From the NCBI RefSeq assembly GCF_026262505.1, contig NC_067204.1, positions 1,240,001 to 1,304,000 of the forward strand: 64,000 nucleotides of DNA. Direction: 5' to 3'. The DNA comes from Trichomonas vaginalis G3. Taxonomy: Eukaryota; Parabasalia; Trichomonadida; Trichomonadidae. Made by a program: the position numbers and the translations under genes. The notes beneath the pieces are model-generated. The model was given only the letters and a program-made list of their open reading frames with translations, searched no databases and was not told the origin of the DNA. How positions within the stretch are numbered: the first letter of the stretch is position 1; every line of letters begins with the position of its first letter. Below, piece by piece: positions 27,906 through 44,100 of this stretch.

Positions 27906-30900
27906 ATGAGTCATATTGTCACCCAAACTCTCAACATACACTCACTCGAATCAACAGTCATAGTGTCTGTCAAACCACAGTCATATTGTCAGTCAAACTG
28001 TCAGTCATATTCTAACTAAAACGTAAGTCATAGTGTGTGTCAAACCGTCAGTCATATTGTCTCAAACTGTCAGTCTTATTCTAACTAAAACCGTAAGTCA
28101 TATTGTCAGTCATATTGTCACTCAAACCGTCAGTCATATTGTCAGTCAAACTGTCAGTCATTCACTCACTCAAATCAACAGTTATATTGTCACTCAAACT
28201 ATCAGTCTTATTCTCACTAAAACATCAGTCATACACTCTCTAAACTATGAGTCATATTGTCACCCAAACTCTCAGTCATATTCTAAATAAAACCTTAAGT
28301 CATATTGTCGGTCAAACTGTCAGTCTTACTCTCAATAAAAAGCTAATTCATAGTGTCTGTCAAACCACAGTCATATTGTCACTCAAACTGTCAGTAATAT
28401 TCTAATTAAAGCCGTCAGTCATATTGTCAGTCAAACTTCAGTCATACACTCACTCAAATCAACAATCATATTGTCACCAAACTATCAGTCTTATTCTCAC
28501 TAAAACCGTCAGTCATATTGTCAGTCATATTGTCACTCAAACTGTCAGCCATATTGTCAGCTAAACTCTAAGTCATATTCTAACTAAAGCCGTCACTCAT
28601 ATTGTCAGTCAAAACGTCAGTCATGTTGTCACTCAAACTATCAGTCTTATTCTCACTAAAACCATCAGTCATACACTCTCTTAAACTATGAGTCATATTG
28701 TCACCCAAACTCTCAGTCATATTCTAAATAAAACCTTAAGTCATATTGTCGGTCAAACCGTCAGTCATATTGTCGTCGTCAAACTGTCAGTCTTACTCTC
28801 AATAAAAAGCTAATTCATAGTGTCTGTCAAACCACAGTCATATTGTCACTCAAACTGTCAGTAATATTCTAATTAAAGCCGTCAGTCATATTGTCAGTCA
28901 AACTGTAAGTCATACACTCACTCAAATCAACAATCATATTGTCACCCAAACTATCAGTCTTATTCTCACTAAAACCGTCAGTCATATTGTCAGTCATATT
29001 GTCACTCAAACCGTCCAGTATTGTCAGTCAAACTGTCAGTCATTCACTCACTCAAATCAACAGTTATATTGTCACTCAAACTATCAGTCTTATTCTCACT
29101 AAAACCATCAGTCATACACTCTCTTAAACTATGATCATATTGTCACCCAAACTCTCAGTCATATTCTAAATAAAACCTTAAGTCATATTGTCGGTCAAAC
29201 TGTCAGTCTTACTCTCAATAAAAAGCTAATTCATAGTGTCTGTCAAACCACAGTCATATTGTCACTCAAAACTGTCAGTAATATTCTAATTAAAGCCGTC
29301 AGTCATATTGTCAGTCAAACTGTAAGTCTTATTCTCACCCAAACCGACAGTCTATGATTCATTCAAAATTAGCAGTCATATTATCACCAAACTGTCAGTC
29401 TTATTCTCACTAAAAACCATCAGTCATACACTCTCTTAAACTATGAGTCATATTGTCACCCAAAACTCTCGGTTATTATTCTAAATAAAACCGTAAGTCA
29501 TAGAGGCTGTCAAGCCGTCAGTCATATTCTAACTAAAAAGCTAATTCATAGTGTGTGTCAAACCGTCAGTCATATTGTCACTCAACTGTCAGCAATTGTC
29601 AGCTAAACTCTAAGTCATATTCTAACTAAAGCCGTCACTCATATTGTCAGTCAAAACGTCAGTCATGTTGTCACTCAAACTATCAGTCTTATTCTCACTA
29701 AAACCATCAGTCATACACTCTCTTAAACTATGAGTCATATTGTCACCCAAACTCTCAGTCATATTCTAAATAAAACCTTAAGTCATATTGTCGGTCAAAC
29801 CGTCAGTCATATTGTCGGTCAAACTGTCAGTCTTACTCTCAATAAAAAGCTAATTCATAGTGTCTGTCAAACCACAGTCATATTGTCACTCAAACTGTCA
29901 GTAATATTCTAATTAAAGCCGTCAGTCATATTGTCAGTCAAACTGTAAGTCATACACTCACTCAAATCAACAATCATATTGTCACCCAAACTATCAGTCT
30001 TATTCTCACTAAAACCGTCAGTCATATTGTCACTCAAACCGTCAGTCATATTGTCAGTCAAACTGTCAGTCATTCACTCACTCAAATCAACAGTTATATT
30101 GTCACTCAAACTATCAGTCTTATTCTCACTAAAACCATCAGTCATACACTCTCTTAAACTATGAGTCATATTGTCACCCAAACTCTCAGTCATATTCTAA
30201 ATAAAACCTTAAGTCATATTGTCGGTCAAACTGTCAGTCTTACTCTCAATAAAAAGCTAATTCATAGTGTCTGTCAAACCACAGTCATATTGTCACTCAA
30301 ACTGTCAGTAATATTCTAATTAAAGCCGTCAGTCATATTGTCAGTCAAACTGTAAGTCTTATTCTCACCCAAACCGACAGTCATATATTCATTCAAATTA
30401 GCAGTCATATTATCACCCAAACTGTCAGTCTTATTCTCACTAAAACCATCAGTCATACACTCTCTTAAACTATGAGTCATATTGTCACCCAAACTCTCGG
30501 TTATATTCTAAATAAAACCGTAAGTCATAGAGGCTGTCAAGCCGTCAGTCATATTCTAACTAAAAAGCTAATTCATAGTGTGTGTCAAACCGTCAGTCAT
30601 ATTGTCACTCAAATTGTCAGTCTTATTCTAACTAAAAAGCTAATTCATAGTGTCTGTCAAACCGAAGTCATATTGTCACTCAAATTGTCAGTCATACACT
30701 CACTCAAATCAACAGTCATATTGTCGCTCACACTCTCAGTCATATTGTCAGTTAAACCGTCAGTCATATTGTCAGTCAAACCGTCAGTCTTATTGTCACT
30801 CAAACTGTCAGTCTTATTCTCACTAAAACCATCAGTCATACACTCTCTTAAACTATGAGTCATATTGTCACCCAAACTCTCAATCATACACTCACTCAAA

Positions 30901-33900
30901 TCAACAGTCATATTGTCAGTCAAACCGTCAGTCATATTGTCAGTCAAACTGTCAGTCTTATTCTAACTAAAAAGCTAATTCATAGTGTCTGTCAAACCGA
31001 AGTCATATTGTCACTCAAATTGTCAGTCATACACTCACTCAAATCAACAGTCATATTGTCACCCAAACTATCAGTCATATTCTAAATAAAACCGTCAGTC
31101 ATATTGTCAGTCAAACTATCAGTCTTATTCTCACTAAAACCATCAGTCATACACTCTCTTAAACTATGAGTCATATTGTCACCCAAACTCTCAATCATAC
31201 ACTCACTCAAATCAACAGTCATATTGTCAGTCAAACCGTCAGTTATATGTCACTCAAACTGTCAGTCTTATTCTAACTAAAACCGTAAGTCAAAGTGTCT
31301 GTCAAACCGTCAGTCATATTGTCAGTCAAACTATCAGTCTTATTCTAACTAAAAAGCTAATTCATAGTGTGTGTCAAACCGTCAGTCATATTGTCAGTCA
31401 AACTGTCAGTCTTATTCTAACTAAAACCGTAAGTCATAGTGTCTGTCAAACCGATGTCATATTGTCACCCAAACTGTCAGTCTTATTCTCACTAAAACCA
31501 TCAGTCATACACTCTCTTAAACTATGAGTCATATTGTCACCCAAACTCTCAATCATACACTCACTCAAATCAACAGTCATATTGTCAGTCAAACCGTCAG
31601 TCATATTGTCAGTCAAACTGTCAGTCTTATTCTAACTAAAAAGCTAATTCATAGTGTCTGTCAAACCGAAGTCATATTGTCACTCAAATTGTCAGTCATA
31701 CACTCACTCAAATCAACAGTCATATTGTCACCCAAACTATCAGTCATATTCTAAATAAAACCGTCAGTCATATTGTCAGTCAAACTATCAGTCTTATTCT
31801 CACTAAAACCATCAGTCATACACTCTCTTAAACTATGAGTCATATTGTCACCCAAACTCTCAATCATACACTCACTCAAATCAACAGTCATATTGTCAGT
31901 CAAACCGTCAGTTATATTGTCACTCAAACTGTCAGTCATATTCTAACTAAAACCGTAAGTCAAAGTGTCTGTCAAACCGTCAGTCATATTGTCAGTCAAA
32001 CTATCAGTCTTATTCTAACTAAAAAGCTAATTCATAGTGTGTGTCAAACCGTCAGTCATATTGTCAGTCAAACTGTCAGTCTTATTCTAACTAAAACCGT
32101 AAGTCATAGTGTCTGTCAAACCGATGTCATATTGTCACCCAAACTGTCAGTCTTATTCTCACTAAAACCATCAGTCATACACTCTCTTAAACTATGAGTC
32201 ATATTGTCACCCAAACTCTCAAGCATACACTCACTCGAATCAACAGTCATAGTGTCTGTCAAACCACAGTCATATTGTCAGTCAAACTGTCAGTCATATT
32301 CTAACTAAAACCGTAAGTCATAGTGTGTGTCAAACCGTCAGTCATATTGTCAGTCAAACTGTCAGTCTTATTCTAACTAAAACCGTAAGTCATAGTGTCT
32401 GTCAAACCGATGTCATATTGTCACCCAAACTGTCAGTCTTATTCTCACTAAAACCATCAGTCATACACTCTCTTAAACTATGAGTCATATTGTCACCCAA
32501 ACTCTCAGTCATACACTCACTCAAATCAACAGTCATATTGTCAGTCAAACCGTCAGTCATATTGTCAGTCAAACTGTCAGTCATATTCTAACTAAAACCG
32601 TAAGTCATAGTGTGTGTCAAACTGTCAGTCATATTGTCAGTCAAACTTTCAGTCATACACTCACTCAAATCAACAGTCATATTGTCATCCAAACTATCAG
32701 TCTTATTCTCACTAAAACCGTAATTCATATTGTCACTCAAACCCAGTCATATTGTCATTAAAACGGTCAGTCATACACTCACTCAAATCAACAGTCATAT
32801 TGTCAGTCAAACTATCAGTCTTATCCTAACTAAAAAGCTAATTCATAGTGTGTGTCAAACCGTCAGTCATATTGTCAGTCAAACTATCAGTCTTATTCTC
32901 ACTAAAACCATCAGTCATACACTCTCTTAAACTATGAGTCATATTGTCACCCAAACTCTCAATCATACACTCACTCAAATCAACAGTCATATTGTCTCAG
33001 TCAAACCGTCAGTTATATTGTCACTCAAACTGTCAGTCTTATTCTAACTAAAACCGTAAGTCATAGAGGCTGTCAAGCTGTCAGTCATATTCTAACTAAA
33101 AAGCTAATTCATAGTGTGTGTCAAACCGTCAGTCATATTGTCACTCAAACTGTCAGCCAATTGTCAGCTAAACTCTAAGTCATATTCTAACTAAAGCCGT
33201 CACTCATATTGTCAGTCAAAACGTCAGTCATGTTGTCACTCAAACTATCAGTCTTATTCTCACTAAAACCATCAGTCATACACTCTCTTAAACTATGAGT
33301 CATATTGTCACCCAAACTCTCAGTCATATTCTAAATAAAACCTTAAGTCATATTGTCGGTCAAACCGTCAGTCATATTGTCGGTCAAACTGTCAGTCTTA
33401 CTCTCAATAAAAAGCTAATTCATAGTGTCTGTCAAACCACAGTCATATTGTCACTCAAACTGTCAGTAATATTCTAATTAAAGCCGTCAGTCATATTGTC
33501 AGTCAAACTGTAAGTCATACACTCACTCAAATCAACAATCATATTGTCACCCAAACTATCAGTCTTATTCTCACTAAAACCGTCAGTCATATTGTCACTC
33601 AAACTGTCAGTCATATTGTCAGTCAAACTGTCAGTCATTCACTCACTCAAATCAACAGTTATATTGTCACTCAAACTATCAGTCTTATTCTCACTAAAAC
33701 CATCAGTCATACACTCTCTTAAACTATGAGTCATATTGTCACCCAAACTCTCAGTCATATTCTAAATAAAACCTTAAGTCATATTGTCGGTCAAACTGTC
33801 AGTCTTACTCTCAATAAAAAGCTAATTCATAGTGTCTGTCAAACCACAGTCATATTGTCACTCAAACTGTCAGTAATATTCTAATTAAAGCCGTCAGTCA

Positions 33901-36900
33901 TATTGTCAGTCAAACTGTAAGTCTTATTCTCACCCAAACCGACAGTCATATATTCATTCAAATTAGCAGTCATATTATCACCCAAACTGTCAGTCTTATT
34001 CTCACTAAAACCATCAGTCATACACTCTCTTAAACTATGAGTCATATTGTCACCCAAACTCTCGGTTATATTCTAAATAAAACCGTAAGTCATAGAGGCT
34101 GTCAAGCCGTCAGTCATATTCTAACTAAAAAGCTAATTCATAGTGTGTGTCAAACCGTCAGTCATATTGTCACTCAAACTGTCAGCCAATTGTCAGCTAA
34201 ACTCTAAGTCATATTCTAACTAAAGCCGTCACTCATATTGTCAGTCAAAACGTCAGTCATGTTGTCACTCAAACTATCAGTCTTATTCTCACTAAAACCA
34301 TCAGTCATACACTCTCTTAAACTATGAGTCATATTGTCACCCAAACTCTCAGTCATATTCTAAATAAACCTTAAGTCAATATTGTCGGTCAAACCGTCAG
34401 TCATATTGTCGGTCAAACTGTCAGTCTTACTCTCAATTAAAAAGCTAATTCATAGTGTCTGTCAAACCACAGTCATATTGTCACTCAAACTGTCAGTAAT
34501 ATTCTAATTAAAAGCCGTCAGTCATATTGTCAGTCAAACTGTAAGTCATACACTCACTCAAATCAACAATCATATTGTCACCCAAACTATCAGTCTTATT
34601 CTCACTAAAACCGTCAGTCATATTGTCAGTCATATTGTCACTCAAACTGTCAGTAATATTGTCAGTCAAACTGTAAGTCTTATTCTCACCCAAACCGACA
34701 GTCATATATTCATTCAAAATTAGCAGTCATATTATCACCCAAACTGTCAGTCTTATCTCACTAAAACCATCAGTCATACACTCTCTTAAACTATGAGTCA
34801 TATTGTCACCCAAACTCTCGGTTATATTCTAAATAAAACCGTAAGTCATAGAGGCTGTCAAGCCGTCAGTCATATTCTAACTAAAAAGCTAATTCATAGT
34901 GTGTGTCAAACCGTCAGTCATATTGTCACTCAAATTGTCAGTCTTATTCTAACTAAAAAGCTAATTCATAGTGTCTGTCAAACCGAAGTCATATTGTCAC
35001 TCAAATTGTCAGTCATACACTCACTCAAATCAACAGTCATATTGTCGCTCACACTCTCAGTCATATTGTCAGTTAAACCGTCAGTCATTGTCAGTCAAAC
35101 TATCAGTCTTATTCTCACTAAAAACCATCAGTCATACACTCTCTTAAACTATGAGTCATATTGTCACCCAAACTCTCAATCATACACTCACTCAAATCAA
35201 CAGTCATATTGTCAGTCAAACCGTCAGTTATATTGTCACTCAAACTGTCAGTCATATTCTAACTAAAACCGTAAGTTCAAAGTGTCTGTCAAACCGTCAG
35301 TCATATTGTCAGTCAAACTATCAGTCTTATTCTAACTAAAAAGCTAATTCATAGTGTGTGTCAAACCGTCAGTCATATTGTCAGTCAAAACTGTCAGTCT
35401 TTATTCTAACTAAAACCGTAAAGTCATAGTGTCTGTCAAACCGATGTCATATTGTCACCCAAACTGTCAGTCTTATTCTCACTAAAACCATCAGTCATAC
35501 ACTCTCTTAAACTATGAGTCATATTGTCACCCAAACTCTCAAGCATACACTCACTCGAATCAACAGTCATAGTGTCTGTCAAACCACAGTCATATTGTCA
35601 GTAAACTATCAGTCTTATTCTAACTAAAAAGCTAATTCATAGTGTGTGTCAAACCGTCAGTCATATTGTCAGTCAAAACTGTCAGTCTTATTCTAACTAA
35701 ACCGTAAGTCATAGTCTCTGTCAAACCGATGTCATATTGTCACCCAAACTGTCAGTCTTATTCTCACTAAAACCATCAGTCATACACTCTCTTAAAACTA
35801 TGAGTCATATTGTCACCCAAACTCTCAATCATACACTCACTCGAATCAACAGTCATAGTGTCTGTCAAACCACAGTCATATTGTCAGTCAAACTATCAGT
35901 CTTATTCTAACTAAAACTAAACCGTCAGCTAGGTGGTGTCAAACCGTCAGTCATATTGTCAGTCAAACCGTCAGTCATATTGTCAGTCATATTCTAACTA
36001 AAACCGTAAGTCATAGTGTGTGTCAAACCGTCAGTCATATTGTCAGTCAAAACCGTCAGTCATATTGTCAGTCAAACCGTCAGTCTTATTGTCACCCAAA
36101 CTGTCAGTCTTATTCTCACTAAAACCATCAGTCATACACTCTCTTAAACTATGAGTCATATTGTCACCCAAACTCTCAAGCATACACTCACTCGAATCAA
36201 CAGTCATAGTGTCTGTCAAACCACAGTCATATTGTCAGTCAAACTATCAGTCTTATTCTAACTAAAAAGCTAATTCATAGTGTGTGTCAAACCGTCAGTC
36301 ATATTGTCAGTCAAACTGTCAGTCTTATTCTAACTAAAACCGTAAGTCATAGTGTCTGTCAAACCGATGTCATATTGTCACTCAACTATCAGTCTTATTC
36401 TCACTAAAACCATCAGTCATACACTCTCTTAAACTATGAGTCATATTGTCACCCAAACTCTCAGTCATATTCTAAATAAAACCTTAAGTCATATTTCGGT
36501 CAAACTGTCAGTCTTACTCTCAATAAAAAGCTAATTCATAGTGTCTGTCAAACCACAGTCATATTGTCACTCAAACTGTCAGTAATATTCTAATTAAAGC
36601 CGTCAGTCATATTGTCAGTCAAACTGTAAGTCATACACTCACTCAAATCAACAATCATATTGTCACCCAAACTATCAGTCTTATTCTCACTAAAACCGTC
36701 AGTCATATTGTCAGTCATTTGTCACTCAAACTGTCAGTAATATTGTCAGTCAAACTGTAAGTCTTATTCTCACCCAAACCGACAGTCATATATTCATTCA
36801 AATTAGCAGTCATATTATCACCCAAACTGTCAGTCTTATTCTCACTAAAACCATCAGTCATACACTCTCTTAAACTATGAGTCATATTGTCACCCAAACT

Positions 36901-38199
36901 CTCGTTATATTCTAAAATAAAACCGTAAGTCATAGAGGCTGTCAAGCCGTCAGTCATATTCTAACTAAAAAGCTAATTCATAGTGTGTGTCAAACCGTCA
37001 GTCATATTGTCACTCAAATTGTCAGTCTTATTCTAACTAAAAAGCTAATTCATAGTGTCTGTCAAACCGAAGTCATATTGTCACTCAAATTGTCAGTCAT
37101 ACACTCACTCAAATCAACAGTCATATTGTCGCTCACACTCTCAGTCATATTGTCAGTTAAACCGTCAGTCATATTGTCAGTCAAACTATCAGTCTTATTC
37201 TCACTAAAACCATCAGTCATACACTCTCTTAAACTATGAGTCATATTGTCACCCAAACTCTCAATCATACACTCACTCAAATCAACAGTCATATTGTCAG
37301 TCAAACCGTCAGTTATATTGTCACTCAAACTGTCAGTCTTATTCTAAACTAAAACCGTAAGTCAAAGTGTCTGTCAAACCGTCAGTCATATTGTCAGTCA
37401 AACTATCAGTTTATTCTAACTAAAAAGCTAATTCATAGTGTGTGTCAAACCGTCAGTCATATTGTCAGTCAAACTGTCAGTCTTATTCTAACTAAAACCG
37501 TAAGTCATAGTGTCTGTCAAACCGATGTCATATTGTCACCCAAACTGTCAGTCTTATTCTCACTAAAACCATCAGTCATACACTCTCTTAAACTATGAGT
37601 CATATTGTCACCCAAACTCTCAATCATACACTCACTCAAATCAACAGTCATATTGTCAGTCAAACCGTCAGTCATATTGTCAGTCAAACTGTCAGTCTTA
37701 TTCTAACTAAAAAGCTAATTCATACTGTCTGTCAAACCGAAGTCATATTGTCACTCAAATTGTCAGTCATACACTCACCAAATCAACAGTCATATTGTCA
37801 CCCAAACTATCAGTCATATTCTAAATAAAACCGTCAGTCATATTGTCAGTCAAACTATCAGTCTTATTCTCACTAAAACCATCAGTCATACACTCTCTTA
37901 AACTATGAGTCATATTGTCACCCAAACTCTCAATCATACACTCACTCAAATCAACAGTCATATTGTCAGTCAAACCGTCAGTTATATTGTCACTCAAACT
38001 GTCAGTCTTATTCTAACTAAAACCGTAAGTCAAAGTGTCTGTCAAACCGTCAGTCATATTGTCAGTCAAACTATCAGTCTTATTCTAACTAAAAAGCTAA
38101 TTCATAGTGTGTGTCAAACCGTCAGTCATATTGTCAGTCAAACTGTCAGTCTTATTCTAACTAAAACCGTAAGTCATAGTGTCTGTCAAACCGATGTCA

Positions 38200-41100
38200 T
38201 ATTGTCACCCAAACTGTCAGTCTTATTCTCACTAAAACATCAGTCATACACTCTCTTAAACTATGAGTCATATTGTCACCCAAAACTCTCAAGCATACAC
38301 TCACTCGAATCAACAGTCATAGTGTCTGTCAAACCACAGTCATATTGTCAGTCAAACTGTCAGTCATATTCTAACTAAAACCGTAAGTCATAGTGTGTGT
38401 CAAACCGTCAGTCATATTGTCAGTCAAACTGTCAGTCTTATTCTAACTAAAACCGTAAGTCATAGTGTCTGTCAAACCGATGTCATATTGTCACCCAAAC
38501 TGTCAGTCTTATTCTCACTAAAACCATCAGTCATACACTCTCTTAAACTATGAGTCATATTGTCACCCAAACTCTCAGTCATACACTCACTCAAATCAAC
38601 AGTCATATTGTCAGTCAAACCGTCAGTCATATTGTCAGTCAAACTGTCAGTCATATTCTAACTAAAACCGTAAGTCATAGTGTGTGTCAAACTGTCAGTC
38701 ATATTGTCAGTCAAACTTTCAGTCATACACTCACTCAAATCAACAGTCATATTGTCATCCAAACTATCAGTCTTATTCTCACTAAAACCGTAATTCATAT
38801 TGTCACTCAAACCGCCAGTCATATTGTCATTAAAACGGTCAGTCATACACTCACTCAAATCAACAGTCATATTGTCAGTCAAACTATCAGTCTTATCCTA
38901 ACTAAAAAGCTAATTCATAGTGTGTGTCAAACCGTCAGTCATATTGTCAGTCAAACTATCAGTCTTATTCTCACTAAAACCATCAGTCATACACTCTCTT
39001 AAACTATGAGTCATATTGTCACCCAAACTCTCAATCATACACTCACTCAAATCAACAGTCATATTGTCAGTCAAACCGTCAGTTATATTGTCACTCAAAC
39101 TGTCAGTCTTATTCTAACTAAAACCGTAAGTCATAGAGGCTGTCAAGCTGTCAGTCATATTCTAACTAAAAAGCTAATTCATAGTGTGTGTCAAAACCGT
39201 CAGTCATATTGTCACTCAAACTGTCAGCCAATTGTCAGCTAAACTCTAAGTCATATTCTAACTAAAGCCGTCACTCATATTGTCAGTCAAAACGTCAGTC
39301 ATGTTGTCACTCAAACTATCAGTCTTATTCTCACTAAACCATCAGTCATACACTCTCTTAAACTATGAGTCATATTGTCACCCAAACTCTCAGTCATATT
39401 CTAAATAAAACCTTAAGTCATATTGTCGTCAAACCGTCAGTCATATTGTCGGTCAAACTGTCAGTCTTACTCTCAATAAAAAGCTAATTCATAGTGTCTG
39501 TCAAAACCACAGTCATATTGTCACTCAAACTGTCAGTAATATTCTAATTAAAGCCGTCAGTCATATTGTCAGTCAAACTGTAAGTCATACACTCACTCAA
39601 ATCAACAAAATATTGTCACCCAAACTATCAGTCTTATTCTCACTAAAACCGTCAGTCATATTGTCAGTCATATTGTCACTCAAACTGTCAGTCATATTGT
39701 CAGTCAAACTGTCAGTCATTCACTCACTCAAATCAACAGTTATATTGTCACTCAAACTATCAGTCTTATTCTCACTAAAACCATCAGTCATACACTCTCT
39801 TAAACTATGAGTCATATTGTCACCCAAACTCTCAGTCATATTCTAAATAAAACCTTAAGTCATATTGTCGGTCAAACTGTCAGTCTTACTCTCAATAAAA
39901 AGCTAATTCATAGTGTCTGTCAAACCACAGTCATATTGTCACTCAAACTGTCAGTAATATTCTAATTAAAGCCGTCAGTCATATTGTCAGTCAAACTGTA
40001 AGTCTTATTCTCACCCAAACCGACAGTCATATATTCATTCAAATTAGCAGTCATATTATCACCCAAACTGTCAGTCTTATTCTCACTAAAACCATCAGTC
40101 ATACACTCTCTTAAACTATGAGTCATATTGTCACCCAAACTCTCGGTTATATTCTAAATAAAACCGTAAGTCATAGAGGCTGTCAAAGCCGTCAGTCATA
40201 TTCTAACTAAAAGCTAATTCATAGTGTGTGTCAAACCGTCAGTCATATTGTCACTCAAACTGTCAGCCAATTGTCAGCTAAACTCTAAGTCATATTCTAA
40301 CTAAAGCCGTCACTCATATTGTCAGTCAAAACGTCAGTCATGTTGTCACTCAAACTATCAGTCTTATTCTCACTAAAACCATCAGTCATACACTCTCTTA
40401 AACTATGAGTCATATTGTCACCCAAACTCTCAGTCATATTCTAAATAAAACCTTAAGTCATATTGTCGGTCAAACCGTCAGTCATATTGTCGGTCAAACT
40501 GTCAGTCTTACTCTCAATAAAAAGCTAATTCATAGTGTCTGTCAAACCACAGTCATATTGTCACTCAAACTGTCAGTAATATTCTAATTAAAGCCGTCAG
40601 TCATATTGTCAGTCAAACTGTAAGTCATACCTCACTCAAATCAACAATCATATTGTCACCCAAACTATCAGTCTTATTCTCACTAAAACCGTCAGTCATA
40701 TTGTCAGTCATATTGTCACTCAAACTGTCAGTAATATTGTCAGTCAAACTGTAAGTCTTATTCTCACCCAAACCGACAGTCATATATTCATTCAAATTAG
40801 CAGTCATATTATCACCCAAACTGTCAGTCTTATTCTCACTAAAACCATCAGTCATACACTCTCTTAAACTATGAGTCATATTGTCACCCAAACTCTCGTT
40901 ATATTCTAAATAAAACCGTAAGTCATAGAGGCTGTCAAGCCGTCAGTCATATTCTAACTAAAAAGCTAATTCATAGTGTGTGTCAAACCGTCAGTCATAT
41001 TGTCACTCAAATTGTCAGTCTTATTCTAACTAAAAAGCTAATTCATAGTGTCTGTCAAAACCGAAGTCATATTGTCACTCAAATTGTCAGTCATACACTC

Positions 41101-44100
41101 ACTCAAATCAACAGTCATATTGTCGCTCACACTCTCAGTCATATTGTTCAGTTAAACCGTCAGTCATATTGTCAGTCAAACTATCAGTCTTATTCTCACT
41201 AAAACCATCAGTCATACACTCTCTAAACTATGAGTCATATTGTCACCCAAACTCTCAATCATACACTCACTCAAATCAACAGTCATATTGTCAGTCAAAC
41301 CGTCAGTTATATTGTCACTCAAACTGTCAGTCATATTCTAACTAAAAACCGTAAGTCAAAGTGTCTGTCAAACCGTCAGTCATATTGTCAGTCAAACTAT
41401 CAGTCTTATTCTAACTAAAAAGCTAATTCATAGTGTGTGTCAAACCGTCAGTCATATTGTCAGTCAAACTGTCAGTCTTATTCTAACTAAAACCGTAAGT
41501 CATAGTGTCTGTCAAACCGATGTCATATTGTCACCCAAACTGTCAGTCTTATTCTCACTAAAACCATCAGTCATACACTCTCTTAAACTATGAGTCATAT
41601 TGTCACCCAAACTCTCAAGCATACACTCACTCGAATCAACAGTCATAGTGTCTGTCAAACCACAGTCATATTGTCAGTCAAACTATCAGTCTTATTCTAA
41701 CTAAAAAGCTAATTCATAGTGTGTGTCAAACCGTCAGTCATATTGTCAGTCAAACTGTCAGTCTTATTCTAACTAAAACCGTAAGTCATAGTGTCTGTCA
41801 AACCGATGTCATATTGTCACCCAAACTGTCAGTCTTATTCTCACTAAAACCATCAGTCATACACTCTCTTAAACTATGAGTCATATTGTCACCCAAACTC
41901 TCAAGCATACACTCACTCGAATCAACAGTCATAGTGTCTGTCAAACCACAGTCATATTGTCAGTCAAACTGTCAGTCATATTCTAACTAAAACCGTAAGT
42001 CATAGTGTGTGTCAAACCGTCAGTCATATTGTCAGTCAAACTGTCAGTCTTATTCTAACTAAAACCGTAAGTCATAGTGTCTGTCAAACCGATGTCATAT
42101 TGTCACCCAAACTGTCAGTCTTATTCTCACTAAAACCATCAGTCATACACTCTCTTAAACTATGAGTCATATTGTCACCCAAACTCTCAGTCATACACTC
42201 ACTCAAATCAACAGTCATATTGTCAGTCAAACCGTCAGTCATATTGTCAGTCAAACTGTCAGTCATATTCTAACTAAAACCGTAAGTCATAGTGTGTGTC
42301 AAACTGTCAGTCATATTGTCAGTCAAACTTTCAGTCATACACTCACTCAAATCAACAGTCATATTGTCATCCAAACTATCAGTCTTATTCTCACTAAAAC
42401 CGTAATTCATATTGTCACTCAAACCGCCAGTCATATTGTCATTAAAACGGTCAGTCATACACTCACTCAAATCAACAGTCATATTGTCAGTCAAACTATC
42501 AGTCTTATCCTAACTAAAAAGCTAATTCATAGTGTGTGTCAAACCGTCAGTCATATTGTCAGTCAAACTATCAGTCTTATTCTCACTAAAACCATCAGTC
42601 ATACACTCTCTTAAACTATGAGTCATATTGTCACCCAAACTCTCAATCATACACTCACTCAAATCAACAGTCATATTGTCAGTCAAACCGTCAGTTATAT
42701 TGTCACTCAAACTGTCAGTCTTATTCTAACTAAAACCGTAAGTCATAGAGGCTGTCAAGCTGTCAGTCATATTCTAACTAAAAAGCTAATTCATAGTGTG
42801 TGTCAAACCGTCAGTCATATTGTCACTCAAACTGTCAGCCAATTGTCAGCTAAACTCTAAGTCATATTCTAACTAAAGCCGTCACTCATATTGTCAGTCA
42901 AAACGTCAGTCATGTTGTCACTCAAACTATCAGTCTTATTCTCACTAAAACCATCAGTCATACACTCTCTTAAACTATGAGTCATATTGTCACCCAAACT
43001 CTCAGTCATATTCTAAATAAAACCTTAAGTCATATTGTCGGTCAAACCGTCAGTCATATTGTCGGTCAAACTGTCAGTCTTACTCTCAATAAAAAGCTAA
43101 TTCATAGTGTCTGTCAAACCACAGTCATATTGTCACTCAAACTGTCAGTAATATTCTAATTAAAGCCGTCAGTCATATTGTCAGTCAAACTGTAAGTCAT
43201 ACACTCACTCAAATCAACAATCATATTGTCACCCAAACTATCAGTCTTATTCTCACTAAAACCGTCAGTCATATTGTCAGTCATATTGTCACTCAAACTG
43301 TCAGTCATATTGTCAGTCAAACTGTCAGTCATTCACTCACTCAAATCAACAGTTATATTGTCACTCAAACTATCAGTCTTATTCTCACTAAAACCATCAG
43401 TCATACACTCTCTTAAACTATGAGTCATATTGTCACCCAAACTCTCAGTCATATTCTAAATAAAACCTTAAGTCATATTGTCGGTCAAACTGTCAGTCTT
43501 ACTCTCAATAAAAAGCTAATTCATAGTGTCTGTCAAACCACAGTCATATTGTCACTCAAACTGTCAGTAATATTCTAATTAAAGCCGTCAGTCATATTGT
43601 CAGTCAAACTGTAAGTCTTATTCTCACCCAAACCGACAGTCATATATTCATTCAAATTAGCAGTCATATTATCACCCAAACTGTCAGTCTTATTCTCACT
43701 AAAACCATCAGTCATACACTCTCTTAAACTATGAGTCATATTGTCACCCAAACTCTCGGTTATATTCTAAATAAAACCGTAAGTCATAGAGGCTGTCAAG
43801 CCGTCAGTCATATTCTAACTAAAAAGCTAATTCATAGTGTGTGTCAAACCGTCAGTCATATTGTCACTCAAACTGTCAGCCAATTGTCAGCTAAACTCTA
43901 AGTCATATTCTAACTAAAGCCGTCACTCATATTGTCAGTCAAAACGTCAGTCATGTTGTCACTCAAACTATCAGTCTTATTCTCACTAAAACCATCAGTC
44001 ATACACTCTCTTAAACTATGAGTCATATTGTCACCCAAACTCTCAGTCATATTCTAAATAAAACCTTAAGTCATATTGTCGGTCAAACCGTCAGTCATAT

